A DNA stretch of 41,771 nt from Actinomadura chibensis NBRC 106107. Lineage in GTDB: Bacteria; Actinomycetota; Actinomycetes; Streptosporangiales; Streptosporangiaceae. The stretch covers positions 1 to 41,771 of the forward strand of contig NZ_BCQP01000003.1 in the NCBI RefSeq assembly GCF_001552135.1. The letters are read 5' to 3'. Of the stretch, positions 10,039 through 18,766 are shown one piece after another. The notes below the pieces were generated by a model. That model was not told the DNA's origin and made no database searches. It saw only the letters and a program-made list of their open reading frames with translations. The translations under genes were made by a program, and so were the position numbers. Position 1 is the stretch's first letter. Each line of letters starts with the position of its first letter.

Positions 10039-11652
10039 CTAAGCGACGTTCACCGCGGACCAGGCGGCGGCGACGGCGCCGTACTGCGCGCCGCCCGCGC
10101 CGAACAGGTCCCTGGCCGCGTTGAGGGTCGCGGTGCGCGCGGCCTTGTAGTCGGTCGAGGACGTCATGTACGTGGTCAGCGCCCGGTACCAGATCCGCGT
10201 GGCGGCGTCCCGGCCGATCCCGGCGACGGTCGAGCCGTTGGACGTCGGGCTGTCGTAGGACACGCCGTTGATCGTCTTCGCGCCGCTGCCCTCGGACAGC
10301 AGGTAGAAGAAGTGGTTCGCGACGCCCGACGAGTAGTGCACGTCGAGGTTCTTCGTGCCGGACGACCAGGAGTCGGGCGAGCTGCCGTCCCTGCTGGGCC
10401 GGTCCATGAAGCGCAGCGCGGGCTTGCCGAAGCCGGGCAGGACGACCTCCTCGCCGACGAGGTAGTCGCCGACGTCGGCCGGGTTGTTCGCGTAGAACTC
10501 GACGGCGGCGGCCATGATGTCGGACGTCGCTTCGTTCAGCCCGCCGGACTCGCCGCTGTAGGTGAGGTTCGCGGTGGCGCTGGTGACGCCGTGGCTCATC
10601 TCGTGCGCGGCGACGTCCAGGGACGTGAGCGGCCCGAGCTGGGCGCCGTCGCCGTCGCCGTAGGTCATGCAGAAGCAGGAGTCGTCCCAGAAGGCGTTGG
10701 CGTACTTGTCGCCGTAGTGGACGCGGTTGAACGACCCCTTGCCGTCGCCGCCGATGCCGGTCCGGCCGAAGACGGTCTTGTAGAAGTCCCATGTCACGGC
10801 GGTGCCGAACTGGGCGTCGACGGCGACGGTGGCGCGGTCGGCGGTCGTCCCGCTGCCCCAGTGGTTGTCGGCGTCGGTGAAGATGGTCGCGGGCGCGCGC
10901 CGGACGCACCAGATGAGCACGCAGAGGTCGGTCTGGCCGCCGGCGTCGCCGGTGTAGGTGTTGCCGCGGGTCGGGTCCTTGAGCTGGTAGACGCCGCCGG
11001 ACTTCGTCGTCTCCAGCGGGACGGTCCCCGTGTAGAGGGACCTGCCGTCCCCGGCCTCGGTGCGGATCGTCTCCTCGCGGAGCAGGACCTCGCCGGTGGC
11101 GGCGTCCACGGAGGTCAGGACGCGGCTCGGCGTGCCGTCCGCCCGCCTGCCGGTGGTCTGGACGCGCCAGGCGAGCCGCGGCCGGTGGTCGGCGGTGCGG
11201 GCCTCGACGACGAGCGCGGGCGGGCCCTGCGCCTTCCGGTGCGCGGTGAGCGCCTTCCTCTCGGCGGCCTTGGCGGAAAGCTCGGGGGTGGCGTCGGTCG
11301 GCGCGGCGGCGAGCGTGCCGCTGCTGCCGCGCCATGCGCCGGACGCCGACTGGTGGACGACGACGTCCCCGCCGAGGACGGGGAGGCCGTCGTAGGTCCG
11401 CGTCATGCGGGTGTGGGACGCGCCGTCCCGGTCCATCAGGACCCGGACGACCTTGAACGCCTGCCCGTCCCCGGAGCGCAGCTCCGCGCCGCGCGAGGCG
11501 ACCGCGCCGAGCGCGCGCGCCGCCGCCTTGCCGGGATCGGGCGGGGACGGCGCCCGCCGCGCGGCCGCGGGCGCCGCGAGGGCGCCGGTCGCGAGGAGGA
11601 TCGCCGAGGTGAGGAGCACGGTTCGTCGGCCGGTGAACGCCCGTCTTGTCAT
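10039..11652 (-). CDS. Secreted thermolysin-like M4 metalloprotease
   Basis: A 537-residue preproenzyme. It has a signal peptide (MTRRAFTGRRTVLLTSAILLATGALAAPAAA, cleavage near 31), then an FTP/PepSY-type propeptide (about 40-200, with GLPVLGGDVVVHQ and LAWRVQTTG), then the M4 catalytic domain. Zinc site: HEMSH (350-354) and Glu374 in GGLNEATSD. HYSSGVANHFFY holds the C-terminal catalytic His. Two cysteine pairs in the mature part (CVLIWC, CFC) could form disulfides. ATG 11652 has GAGAGGG ahead of it; an earlier in-frame ATG at 11724 lacks one. No C-terminal PPC or binding domain is present. It is a probable extracellular nutrient protease, distinct from the cytoplasmic protealysin type 2.3 kb away. 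Confidence 0.95.
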   Translation of the reverse strand: MTRRAFTGRRTVLLTSAILLATGALAAPAAARRAPSPPDPGKAAARALGAVASRGAELRSGDGQAFKVVRVLMDRDGASHTRMTRTYDGLPVLGGDVVVHQSASGAWRGSSGTLAAAPTDATPELSAKAAERKALTAHRKAQGPPALVVEARTADHRPRLAWRVQTTGRRADGTPSRVLTSVDAATGEVLLREETIRTEAGDGRSLYTGTVPLETTKSGGVYQLKDPTRGNTYTGDAGGQTDLCVLIWCVRRAPATIFTDADNHWGSGTTADRATVAVDAQFGTAVTWDFYKTVFGRTGIGGDGKGSFNRVHYGDKYANAFWDDSCFCMTYGDGDGAQLGPLTSLDVAAHEMSHGVTSATANLTYSGESGGLNEATSDIMAAAVEFYANNPADVGDYLVGEEVVLPGFGKPALRFMDRPSRDGSSPDSWSSGTKNLDVHYSSGVANHFFYLLSEGSGAKTINGVSYDSPTSNGSTVAGIGRDAATRIWYRALTTYMTSSTDYKAARTATLNAARDLFGAGGAQYGAVAAAWSAVNVA

Positions 11653-11759
11653 GAACGCCCTCTCGTGCGGGCGCCACGCACCCCCGCGGAGCCCGCCGTC
11701 GGGCCCGCCGTGGCGACACGACATTTATGACATAGGCGTATTCACAGGTTGATGTAGCA

Positions 11760-11777
11760 ATGTGCCAAGGATTGCAC
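11760..11777. promoter_or_regulatory. Imperfect palindrome upstream of the secreted protease
   Basis: tgtgc and gcaca arms enclose 8 bases in the region upstream of the M4 gene. A TTGACA hexamer on the minus strand ends near 11784, but no matching -10 at standard spacing is convincing. It is listed as a possible operator only. Confidence 0.25.
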
Positions 11778-11867
11778 ACAGAGCGTGTCAACTACGCGCC
11801 TTGTCGGCGGGGACGGCGCGTCATCCGCCGGTCGCGCAAGGTCAGCGGACCGGGCCGCGGCGAGGTC

Positions 11868-12254
11868 TCAGCGGGACTTCGCGGCGCAGTCGCCGCAGGT
11901 CCCGAACACCTCGACGGTGTGGGTGATGTCGCTGAAGCCGTGCTCGCGGGCGATCGCGTCCGCCCAGCGCTCCACGGCCGGGCCCTCGACCTCCACCGTC
12001 CGGCCGCAGTCGCGGCAGACGAGGTGGTGGTGGTGCTGCTCGGTCCGGCAGGCGCGGTAGACGGCCTCGCCCTCGTCGGTGCGCAGCACGTCGACCTCGC
12101 CCGCGTCGCTGAGCGCCTGGAGCGCCCGGTAGACCGTGGTGAGGCCGATCTTGGAGCCGTCCGCGCGCAGGTCGGCGTAGATGTCCTGGGCGCTGCGGAA
12201 CCCCTCGCAGCCCGTGAGCACCTGCCGCACCGCGTCCCGGCGGGCCGTCGTCAT
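11868..12254 (-). CDS. zur: Zinc uptake regulator, Fur family
   Basis: A 128-residue Fur-family repressor. The winged-helix half (1-75) includes SAQDIYADLRADGSKIGLTTVYRALQ. The metal half has an HHHH run (74-77) and two CxxC pairs, Cys80/Cys83 and Cys120/Cys123, forming the structural zinc site. Its place as the last gene behind znuA, znuC and znuB marks it as Zur rather than Fur or a peroxide sensor. Its ATG overlaps the znuB stop by 4 bases. With zinc bound it should repress the whole operon through the Zur box at 14855-14869, and so its own synthesis. Confidence 0.93.
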   Translation of the reverse strand: MTTARRDAVRQVLTGCEGFRSAQDIYADLRADGSKIGLTTVYRALQALSDAGEVDVLRTDEGEAVYRACRTEQHHHHLVCRDCGRTVEVEGPAVERWADAIAREHGFSDITHTVEVFGTCGDCAAKSR

Positions 12255-13153
12255 CCTCCAAGTACCTCCGCCTCGGCGTCCACCCGCGTCTGCGCGCCGG
12301 GTCCGGCGGCGGGGACGCCGTCCCCGGCCGTACCGGCCCGCGCGCGCCTGCGACGCGCCACCGAGCCCCCGGCGACCGCGGCCACGAACAGCGCAAGCGC
12401 CAGCAGGACGATCGTGGGGCCCGGAGGCAAATCGTACTTGAAGGAGCCCGCGAGGCCGGAGACGGCCGACAGCACGCCGAGTCCCATCGCGGCCAGCATC
12501 GTGCCGCGGAACCCGCGCGCCAGCTGCTGCGCCGCCGCCACCGGGACGATCATCAGCGCGCTGACCAGCAGCAGCCCGATCGCCCGCATCGAGATCACGA
12601 CGGTCACCGCGGCGGTCGCGGCGATCAGCACGCCGAGGAACCGGACGGGCAGGCCCGCCGCCCGCGCGACCTCCTCGTCCTGGCAGAGCAGGAACAGCTC
12701 CCGGCCGAACACCGCGACGATCCCGAGGACGGCCGCCGCGAGCCCCGCGACGACGTACAGGTCGGTCATGGTCACGCTGGTGATCGAGCCGAACAGGTAG
12801 GACTGGAGGCTCGTCCCGCCGCCGCCGTTGGCGTTGGTGAGGATCACGCCGCCCGCGAGGCCGCCGTAGAACAGCAGGGCGAGGACGACGTCCGCGCCGC
12901 TGCGGCTGCGGGCCCGCAGCACCTCGATCGCGACCGCGCCGAGCACCGACACGACCAGCGCGGCGAGCACCGGCGACGTGCTGGTGAGCAGCCCGATCCC
13001 GATCCCGGTGAGCGCGATGTGGCCGATGCCGTCGCCGAGCAGGGACAGCCTGCGCTGGACGATGAACGTCCCGACGGCGGGCGCGGTCAGCCCGATCAGC
13101 ACCGCCATGACCAGCGCGATCCGCATGAACTCGTAGTGCAGCATCCCGTTCAC
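12251..13153 (-). CDS. znuB: Zinc ABC transporter permease
   Basis: This 300-residue ABC-3 family permease has about eight hydrophobic segments (for example MRIALVMAVLIGLTAPAVGTF, LVVSVLGAVAIEVLRA, LLVSALMIVPVAAAQQLARGFR). The conserved LSLLGDGIGHIALTGIGIG loop is typical of Mn/Zn importers. It forms the membrane channel for ZnuA-delivered zinc. The GTG start overlaps the znuC stop and the stop overlaps the zur ATG, each by 4 bases. The short C-terminal tail (after ~270) is hydrophilic and Arg/Ala-rich. Confidence 0.95.
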   Translation of the reverse strand: MNGMLHYEFMRIALVMAVLIGLTAPAVGTFIVQRRLSLLGDGIGHIALTGIGIGLLTSTSPVLAALVVSVLGAVAIEVLRARSRSGADVVLALLFYGGLAGGVILTNANGGGGTSLQSYLFGSITSVTMTDLYVVAGLAAAVLGIVAVFGRELFLLCQDEEVARAAGLPVRFLGVLIAATAAVTVVISMRAIGLLLVSALMIVPVAAAQQLARGFRGTMLAAMGLGVLSAVSGLAGSFKYDLPPGPTIVLLALALFVAAVAGGSVARRRRARAGTAGDGVPAAGPGAQTRVDAEAEVLGG

Positions 13154-13875
13154 GCGGCGCTCCCCGCCGTCCGGCGCACGCGGTCGTGGCGGACGACGCG
13201 GCCGTCCCGCAGCTCGACCGTGCGTGTGATGAGCGGCTCCATGGGGCCGAACTCGTGCGTGACGAGCACGATCGTCTTCCCGGCCTCGGCCAGGCCGCGC
13301 AGGGCGGCCGCGAGCGCCGCCTGGCTGTGCGCGTCCACGCCCGCCGTCGGCTCGTCCATCACGAGGACGTCGGGCTCCCCGGCGAGCGCGCGGGCGATGA
13401 GCACCCGCTGCTGCTGCCCGCCGGACAGCAGGTGCGCCGACTCGCGGGCGCGCCCGGCGAGGCCGACCGTCTCCAGCGCGCGGTCGACCGCGGCCCGGTC
13501 GGCGGCGCGGTCGGCGAACAGCGACGGCAGCCAGCGCGACGTCCGGCCCACCCGGCCGGAGGCGACGACCTCCCGGACGGTCGCGGGCACCCCGCCGCCC
13601 ATCGGCAGCCGCTGCGGGACGTACCCGATCCGCCGCCAGGCGCGGAACCGCGCGGGCGGCACGCCGTAGATCTCGACCCGGCCGCCCGCGAGGGGCACGA
13701 GCCCGAGCAGCGCCTTGACCAGCGTCGACTTGCCCGCCCCGTTCGGGCCGACGACGGCGAGCACGTCGCCGGACTCCACCCGCAGGTCGACGCCGGACAG
13801 CACGTCGCGGCCGTCCCGCCGGACGCGTCCGCCGGTCATCGTGAACGGGTGGTTGCCGGTGGAGGTGTCGTTCAT
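13150..13875 (-). CDS. znuC: Zinc ABC transporter ATP-binding protein
   Basis: A 241-residue ABC ATPase with Walker A GPNGAGKST, a Q-loop at YVPQR, signature LLSGGQQQRV, Walker B VLVMDEPTAGVD and H-loop LVTHE. Residues 1-15 (MNDTSTGNHPFTMTG) are a small extension. The same frame stays open far upstream through znuA, but that part is a shadow. ATG 13873-13875 overlaps the znuA stop (ATGA), so translation is coupled. Substrate zinc is assigned from operon partners and the Zur site, not from this ATPase itself. Confidence 0.95.
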   Translation of the reverse strand: MNDTSTGNHPFTMTGGRVRRDGRDVLSGVDLRVESGDVLAVVGPNGAGKSTLVKALLGLVPLAGGRVEIYGVPPARFRAWRRIGYVPQRLPMGGGVPATVREVVASGRVGRTSRWLPSLFADRAADRAAVDRALETVGLAGRARESAHLLSGGQQQRVLIARALAGEPDVLVMDEPTAGVDAHSQAALAAALRGLAEAGKTIVLVTHEFGPMEPLITRTVELRDGRVVRHDRVRRTAGSAA

Positions 13876-14834
13876 GTGCACTCCAGCGCGGGACGCAGCG
13901 TCCGCAGATTGTCCTGCATGATCGTGAGGTAGTCGGCGGACGCGCCGTCCGCGACGCCCTCCGCCGGGTCGAGCACGGCCGTCCGCACCCCGGCCTCGCG
14001 CGCCAGCGCCCGCGCGACCTTGGGGCTGACCAGCGTCTCGGTGAAGATCGTCGTGGCGCCGGCGGCCGCGACCCGGCGCGCGAGGTCGGCCATCCGCCGG
14101 GGCGACGGCTCGCCCGCCGGGTCGACCCCGGCGACCGGGATCTGGCGGAGCCCGTAGCGGTCGGCGAGGTAGCCGAACGCGGCGTGCGCCGTGATGATGT
14201 CGCGGCGGGCGCAGGCGCGCAGGCCGTCCCGGAACGCGCGGTCGAGCGCGCCGAGCGCGGCGGCGGTGTCCGCGGCGCGCCGCCGGTACCCCGCCGCGTG
14301 CGCGGGGTCGGCGGCGGCGAGCCGCGCGCCGAGGGCGGCCGCGACGGTCGCCATCCGGCTCGGGTCGAGCCAGATGTGCGGGTCGAAGGGCGCCTCCGCG
14401 TGGCGGACGCCGTCGTGCGCCTCCTCGTCGTCGGTCTCGCCGGGCGGCGGAAGGGTCCGCACCACGCTCGCGGCGTCCAGCGACCGGCCCTCGGCGTGGC
14501 CCTTCACGGCGTCGTCCACGGCGGGCTGGACGCCCTTCACGTAGACGGTGTGGTCGGCGTCCTCGACGCTCGCGACCTGGCGCGCGGTCAGCTCCAGGTC
14601 GTGCGGCTCGGCGCCGGGCTCGGTGAGCGTCCGGACGACGACGTCGCCGCCGCCGACCCGCTCCGCCAGCCACGCGACCGGGTAGAACGAGGCGACCACG
14701 ACGGCCTTGCCGGGCGGGGCGTCCGCGCCCGCGTCGGCGCAGGCGACCGCCCCGGCGGCGAGCCCGGCGAGGGCCAGGGCAGCCGCTCCGGCGCGGCGCG
14801 CGCGGGCATGCTTTTGGACGGAAAAGCGAGGCAC
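13872..14834 (-). CDS. znuA: Zinc-binding lipoprotein of ABC importer
   Basis: A 320-residue cluster A-I solute-binding lipoprotein. The signal ends in lipobox AVAC (about 28-31). Metal ligands expected for this family are seen at EPHDLEL, FDPHIWLDP and ITAHAAFGY, plus a late acidic site (VLDPAEG). An acidic/His loop (ETDDEEAHDGVRHAEA) just before DPHIWL is the zinc-type feature, though short. GTG 14834 is chosen since the promoter TTGACA-18-CATAAT predicts +1 exactly on this codon, so the mRNA is leaderless. It is first in znuA-znuC-znuB-zur, all with 4-base overlaps. A cytoplasmic basic stretch before the signal helix is a little long but normal. Confidence 0.93.
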   Translation of the reverse strand: MPRFSVQKHARARRAGAAALALAGLAAGAVACADAGADAPPGKAVVVASFYPVAWLAERVGGGDVVVRTLTEPGAEPHDLELTARQVASVEDADHTVYVKGVQPAVDDAVKGHAEGRSLDAASVVRTLPPPGETDDEEAHDGVRHAEAPFDPHIWLDPSRMATVAAALGARLAAADPAHAAGYRRRAADTAAALGALDRAFRDGLRACARRDIITAHAAFGYLADRYGLRQIPVAGVDPAGEPSPRRMADLARRVAAAGATTIFTETLVSPKVARALAREAGVRTAVLDPAEGVADGASADYLTIMQDNLRTLRPALECT

Positions 14835-14840
14835 TCGCCG

Positions 14841-14870
14841 ATTATGTCCGAGAATGAAAATGATTGTCAA
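14841..14870 (-). promoter_or_regulatory. znuA promoter
   Basis: On the minus strand, -35 TTGACA (14870-14865) and -10 CATAAT (14846-14841) are separated by 18 bases. The expected transcription start, 7 bases after the -10, is 14834, the first base of the znuA GTG. It is one of the few near-consensus vegetative promoters in this window. Confidence 0.85.
14855..14869. promoter_or_regulatory. Zur box
   Basis: tgaaaatgattgtca is a 7-1-7 inverted repeat differing at one arm position from the actinobacterial Zur motif (TGAAAAT-N-ATTTTCA). It covers the -35 box and part of the spacer of the znuA promoter, so bound Zur would block polymerase. It also contains the stop codon of the divergent-lying DUF6703-like gene. 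Confidence 0.88.
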
Positions 14871-15187
14871 AATCGTCCGAGGCCGCGCCCCAGCGCGAAG
14901 CCCACGAGGACGGCCAGCGCGACGACCCGCAGCGCCCGCCCGGAGCCGTCCAGCGCGGGCCAGTTCAGGCAGGCGAACCAGGCCAGCGCCGCCGCGAGGA
15001 CCAGCACCCCGGCCGCGGCCACCCAGCCCGTCCCGGCCATCCCGACCACCAGCAGGACGAACACGGCGACGAGCAGCACCCATCGCGGCAACCGGTGCAG
15101 GAACACCACCGGCGCCGCGCTCACCCGCTCGACCGTCGCCCGCAGCCCGGTGGCCCGCTCGCCCCGCCGCCCGTCTCTCGTCTCCAC
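14867..15187 (-). CDS. Small DUF6703-like membrane protein
   Basis: A 106-residue protein with a basic N-terminus (ETRDGRRGERATGLRATVERVS), then FLHRLPRW leading into hydrophobic segments (VLLVAVFVLLVVGMAG, VAAAGVLVLAAALAWFACL, VVALAVLVGFALGRG). The LHRLPRW motif and three-helix form match the small actinobacterial family DUF6703 as I remember it. Function is unknown. GTG 15187 lies 6 bases after TACGTT, which suggests a leaderless mRNA; a longer frame to 15373 runs antisense through the ABM gene and is rejected. It reads toward znuA in the same direction, and its last codon lies in the Zur box. Confidence 0.7.
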   Translation of the reverse strand: METRDGRRGERATGLRATVERVSAAPVVFLHRLPRWVLLVAVFVLLVVGMAGTGWVAAAGVLVLAAALAWFACLNWPALDGSGRALRVVALAVLVGFALGRGLGRF

Positions 15188-15215
15188 GTGCCCAACGTAC
15201 TGCCAGGATGGACGG

Positions 15216-15503
15216 ATGATCGCGATAACCCGGTACCGGGTGCCAGGCGAGGACGCCGACGGCTTCGCCGAGCGGATGACCGCGGTGCTGACGGCGCTGT
15301 CCGCCGCGCCCGGCTTCCGCGCCGGACGGCTCGCCCGGACCGTCGACGACCCCGGCCTGTGGGCCCTCGTCACCGAGTGGGACGGCGCGGGCCACTACCG
15401 CCGCGCCCTCGGCGACTACGGGGTGCGGACGCAGTTCATGCCGCTCGCGGTGATGGCCGTGGACGAGCCGGGCGCCTACGAGGTCATCTCCTCCGCCGGT
15501 TAG
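15216..15503 (+). CDS. Antibiotic biosynthesis monooxygenase (ABM)-like small protein
   Basis: A 95-residue ferredoxin-like alpha/beta barrel protein: MIAITRYRVPGEDADGFAERM (strand and helix), LSAAPGFRAGRLARTVDDPGLWALVTEWDGAGHYRRAL, then the last strand. This dimeric fold is shared by ABM monooxygenases, heme-degrading enzymes and many proteins of unknown role, so no substrate can be named. The conserved TEWDG/Tyr-Arg helix is typical. ATG 15216 is 28 bases from the divergent GTG of the DUF6703-like gene; the frame is open further upstream but without family features. Confidence 0.8.
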   Translation: MIAITRYRVPGEDADGFAERMTAVLTALSAAPGFRAGRLARTVDDPGLWALVTEWDGAGHYRRALGDYGVRTQFMPLAVMAVDEPGAYEVISSAG

Positions 15504-15642
15504 GGGAAACGGCGGGGCAAGAAGCGCCCCGGCCGGTTTCGGGCCCCCTGACCAAGGTCATCTTTGCCGCGTCACGATCATGCCGAGGCCCGCCGGGGCA
15601 GCCGCCCGCGAGGGGTCCGGCGTCTCGTCGGGGGGAGATGTG

Positions 15643-16980
15643 ATGCGCCATGCCGCTCTGTCCGGGGGCGTCCTGTCCGGGGCCGTCCTGCTCAGCGGGG
15701 CCGCGGCCGTCCCTCTCGTCCTCGCCGTCCTCGGCGCGCCCGCCGCGGGGACCGCGCCCGACCGGGCCGCCGCGCTGAGCGGGCCGTCCGCCGCCCGGGG
15801 CGACGCCGCGCCGCGCGTCGTCCGGTACCGGGGGCTGCGCGTCCCCGTCCCGGCGGGCTGGGAGGTCCACGACCTGGACCGCGACCCGACCCGGTGCGTC
15901 CGCTTCGACCGGCACGCCGTCTACCTCGGCCGGCCGGGGCCGCAGCCGGACTGCCCGGCCCGGATCGTCGGCCGGACCGAGGCCGTGCACATCCAGCCCG
16001 CGGACCGCGCCGCCGGGGACGGCCGCCTGACCGCGACGGTCGTCCACCCCCGCCAGTTCGCCACGCTGACGATCGCGCGTTCGGTCGACCACGAGGCGCG
16101 GCTCGCCCTCCCCGAGGCCGGGCTCACGATCACCGGGGTGTACGGGACGGACCCCGCCGCGCTCCAGCGGCTCCTGCGCGGCACCCGGCTGTCGGGGGGC
16201 GACCGGCCCGCCGGGCCGTCCCCGGCGCCCCCGCCCGACGTCCGGCGCGAGCACCCGCCCCGGCCCGGCGGCAGCGGCGGCGCACCGGCGCTCCACCGCC
16301 CCTGGGCGAAGGGCAAGGGGTTCGACACGTGCTCGGCCCCGTCCCTGCCGACCATGAAGGCGTGGCGGCGGGCGTTCAAGGTCACCAACATCTACATCGG
16401 CGGAGCGGCGCGCGGCTGCGCGCAGCCCAACCTCACGAGCTCGTGGGTGAGCGGGGTCCGCGCGATGGGCTACCGCGTGACGCCCACCTACGTCGGGCTC
16501 CAGGCGCCGTGCGGCTCCCGCCGGCAGCGCTTCACGGCGAAGAACGCCGCCGCCCAGGGCCGGAGGTCCGCCGTGGACGCCGCCCGCAAGGCGCGGGACC
16601 TCGGCATCCGCGAGGGCGCGCCGATCTACTACGACATGGAGGCGTACAAGCACGGGCGGCCCGCCTGCCGGGCGGCCGTCCTCCGCTTCGTGGACAACTG
16701 GGTCCGGCGGCTGCGGACCGAGGGCTACGTGCCGTGCCTGTACGGCAGCGCCAGGTCGGCGATCCGGGACGTGGGCCGGGCGACCGGGATCCGCCGTCCC
16801 GCCGCCGTCTGGTTCGCGAACTGGGACGGCAGGCCGAGCGTGTACGGCGACCCGTTCGTCCCGGACGCCCGGTGGCGCCCGCACCGCCGCGTCAAGCAGT
16901 ACCGGGGCGGCCACCGGGAGAGGCACGGCGGGGTCGCCCTGAACATCGACAGCGACATGGTCGACGGCCGGGTCTACTAA
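15643..16980 (+). CDS. Secreted DUF1906 (glycoside hydrolase-like) protein with an extra N-terminal domain
   Basis: A 445-residue exported protein. The N-terminal hydrophobic signal ([31 protein letters not shown]) is followed by a ~130-residue domain I do not recognise ([38 protein letters not shown]), a Pro-rich linker, and a DUF1906 domain from about 226. That domain starts [17 protein letters not shown] and has YYDMEAY with acidic residues 331 and 333, placed as in GH25-like hydrolase barrels. DUF1906 proteins are thought to act on cell wall glycans, but activity is not established here. Start ATG 15643 is preceded by GGGGGGAG. VPAGWEV proteins often anchor at the envelope. No operon partner. 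Confidence 0.85.
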   Translation: MRHAALSGGVLSGAVLLSGAAAVPLVLAVLGAPAAGTAPDRAAALSGPSAARGDAAPRVVRYRGLRVPVPAGWEVHDLDRDPTRCVRFDRHAVYLGRPGPQPDCPARIVGRTEAVHIQPADRAAGDGRLTATVVHPRQFATLTIARSVDHEARLALPEAGLTITGVYGTDPAALQRLLRGTRLSGGDRPAGPSPAPPPDVRREHPPRPGGSGGAPALHRPWAKGKGFDTCSAPSLPTMKAWRRAFKVTNIYIGGAARGCAQPNLTSSWVSGVRAMGYRVTPTYVGLQAPCGSRRQRFTAKNAAAQGRRSAVDAARKARDLGIREGAPIYYDMEAYKHGRPACRAAVLRFVDNWVRRLRTEGYVPCLYGSARSAIRDVGRATGIRRPAAVWFANWDGRPSVYGDPFVPDARWRPHRRVKQYRGGHRERHGGVALNIDSDMVDGRVY

Positions 16981-17161
16981 CGGCCGCGTCTTCCAGCGGT
17001 CTACTAGACTCGCGCGTGCCCTAAGCTGGGGATGCCCGCGGCCGCAGGTGGAAGACCGCGCCGGGGGATCACCGGGGATCGCACTCGCCGCCGCCCGCCG
17101 CAGCCGCGGGACCGGGGCGCACTCAATGTCCCGCCGACCGCCAGCCGGATGGAGAATTCTC

Positions 17162-18550
17162 ATGGCACGCCGTTCCGATGTGCTGGACACGATCGTCAAC
17201 CTCGCCAAGCGACGGGGCCTGGTCTACCCGTCGAGCGAGATCTACGGCGGGCTCCGCGCCTCCTGGGACTACGGGCCGCTCGGCGTCGAGCTGAAGAACA
17301 ACGTCAAGCGCCAGTGGTGGAAGTCCATGGTGCAGGGCCGCGACGACGTCGTCGGCCTCGACTCGTGCGTCATCCTGGCGCGCGAGGTCTGGGAGGCCAG
17401 CGGCCACGTCCAGGCGTTCGTCGACCCGCTCACCGAGTGCCAGTCCTGCCACAAGCGCTTCCGGGCCGACCACCTGGAGGAGGCCTACCAGGAGAAGCAC
17501 GGCCGCCCGCCCGCGGCCGGCCTCGCCGACATCACCTGCCCGAACTGCGGCGTCAAGGGCGCGTTCACCGAGCCGAAGATGTTCAACGGGCTGCTGAAGA
17601 CCTACCTCGGCCCCGTCGAGGACGAGTCCGGCCTCGCCTACCTGCGCCCCGAGACGGCGCAGGGCATCTTCATCAACTACAAGAACGTCGAGCAGTCCGC
17701 GCGGCGGAAGGTCCCGTTCGGCATCGGCCAGATCGGCAAGTCGTTCCGCAACGAGATCACGCCCGGCAACTTCATCTTCCGGACCCGCGAGTTCGAGCAG
17801 ATGGAGATGGAGTTCTTCGTCAAGCCCGGCTCCGACGAGGAATGGCACCAGTACTGGATCGACGAGCGCATGCAGTGGTACGTCGACCTCGGCATCCGCA
17901 AGGAGAACCTGCGGCTTTACGAGCACCCCGCCGAGAAGCTGTCGCACTACTCCAAGCGCACCGTCGACGTCGAGTACCGGTTCGACTTCGTCGGCGGCGA
18001 GTGGGGCGAGCTGGAGGGCATCGCCAACCGCACCGACTACGACCTGTCGACGCACTCCAAGGCGTCCGGCGCCGACCTGTCGTTCTTCGACCAGGAGGCG
18101 GGGGAGCGGTTCGTCCCGTACGTGATCGAGCCCGCGGCGGGCGTCGACCGCTGCACGCTCACGTTCATGATGGACGCCTACGCCGAGGACGAGGCCCCGA
18201 ACGCCAAGGGCAAGATGGAGAAGCGCATCGTCATGCGGCTCGACCGGCGGCTCGCCCCGGTCAAGGTCGCGGTGCTGCCGCTGTCGCGCAACGCCGACCT
18301 GTCGCCGAAGGCCCGCGACCTCGCCGCGCGGCTCCGCAAGAGCTGGAACGTCGACTTCGACGACGCGGGCGCGATCGGCCGCCGCTACCGCCGCCAGGAC
18401 GAGATCGGCACCCCGTTCTGCGTCACCGTCGACTTCGACACGCTGGAGGACGACGCGGTGACCGTCCGGGAGCGCGACTCGATGACGCAGGAGCGCATCT
18501 CGATCGCCCAGGTCGAGTCGTTCCTCGCCGCGCAGCTCATCGGCTGCTGA
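17162..18550 (+). CDS. glyS: Glycyl-tRNA synthetase (single-chain, class II)
   Basis: It charges tRNA-Gly. The 462-residue alpha2-type enzyme has [14 protein letters not shown] and [12 protein letters not shown] near the start and a zinc-ribbon insert with CQSC (93-96) and CPNC (126-129). Motif 2 is [23 protein letters not shown] and motif 3 is [17 protein letters not shown]. The anticodon domain occupies the last ~110 residues ([17 protein letters not shown]). ATG 17162 is chosen because GGAGAA lies 6-11 bases ahead and the family begins here; an open frame up to 17048 is without similarity. It is followed by a strong hairpin. No T-box is apparent in the 181 bases upstream. Confidence 0.97.
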   Translation: MARRSDVLDTIVNLAKRRGLVYPSSEIYGGLRASWDYGPLGVELKNNVKRQWWKSMVQGRDDVVGLDSCVILAREVWEASGHVQAFVDPLTECQSCHKRFRADHLEEAYQEKHGRPPAAGLADITCPNCGVKGAFTEPKMFNGLLKTYLGPVEDESGLAYLRPETAQGIFINYKNVEQSARRKVPFGIGQIGKSFRNEITPGNFIFRTREFEQMEMEFFVKPGSDEEWHQYWIDERMQWYVDLGIRKENLRLYEHPAEKLSHYSKRTVDVEYRFDFVGGEWGELEGIANRTDYDLSTHSKASGADLSFFDQEAGERFVPYVIEPAAGVDRCTLTFMMDAYAEDEAPNAKGKMEKRIVMRLDRRLAPVKVAVLPLSRNADLSPKARDLAARLRKSWNVDFDDAGAIGRRYRRQDEIGTPFCVTVDFDTLEDDAVTVRERDSMTQERISIAQVESFLAAQLIGC

Positions 18551-18566
18551 CCCTTCGACGCGCCGT

Positions 18567-18598
18567 GACGGGCCGTCCCCGGCCGGGGGCGGCCCGTC
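18567..18598 (+). terminator. glyS terminator
   Basis: gacgggccg (18567-18575) pairs with cggcccgtc (18590-18598). A T-G wobble and cccc/gggg extend this to a 14-pair stem with a ggcc loop, 16 bases after the glyS stop. Confidence 0.75.
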
Positions 18599-18766
18599 CG
18601 CGCGTCCGGCGGCGGGCCGGGCGGGGGTTCCCGCGCGGGCGCGGCGGCGTCCCGCGGGGCCGGAACCTGGGCTAGGTTGGCTGGAGCGGACCGGCCGGAA
18701 ACGGAGCCGTCCGCCGCCGTCGCCCGACGGCGCCACCGCATGACGAGCGACCAGGGGAGGGGCGGG

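Noticed and set aside
14184..15215. Long upstream extension of the ABM-like frame
   Set aside because: Runs antisense through znuA and the DUF6703-like gene; the ABM fold starts at 15216.
15549..15560. tgacc-aa-ggtca repeat upstream of the DUF1906 gene
   Set aside because: Five-base arms are too short to separate from chance and no promoter lies at the right place.
16981..17161. T-box or tRNA gene before glyS
   Set aside because: No T-box core, CCA end or cloverleaf could be drawn by eye in these 181 bases.
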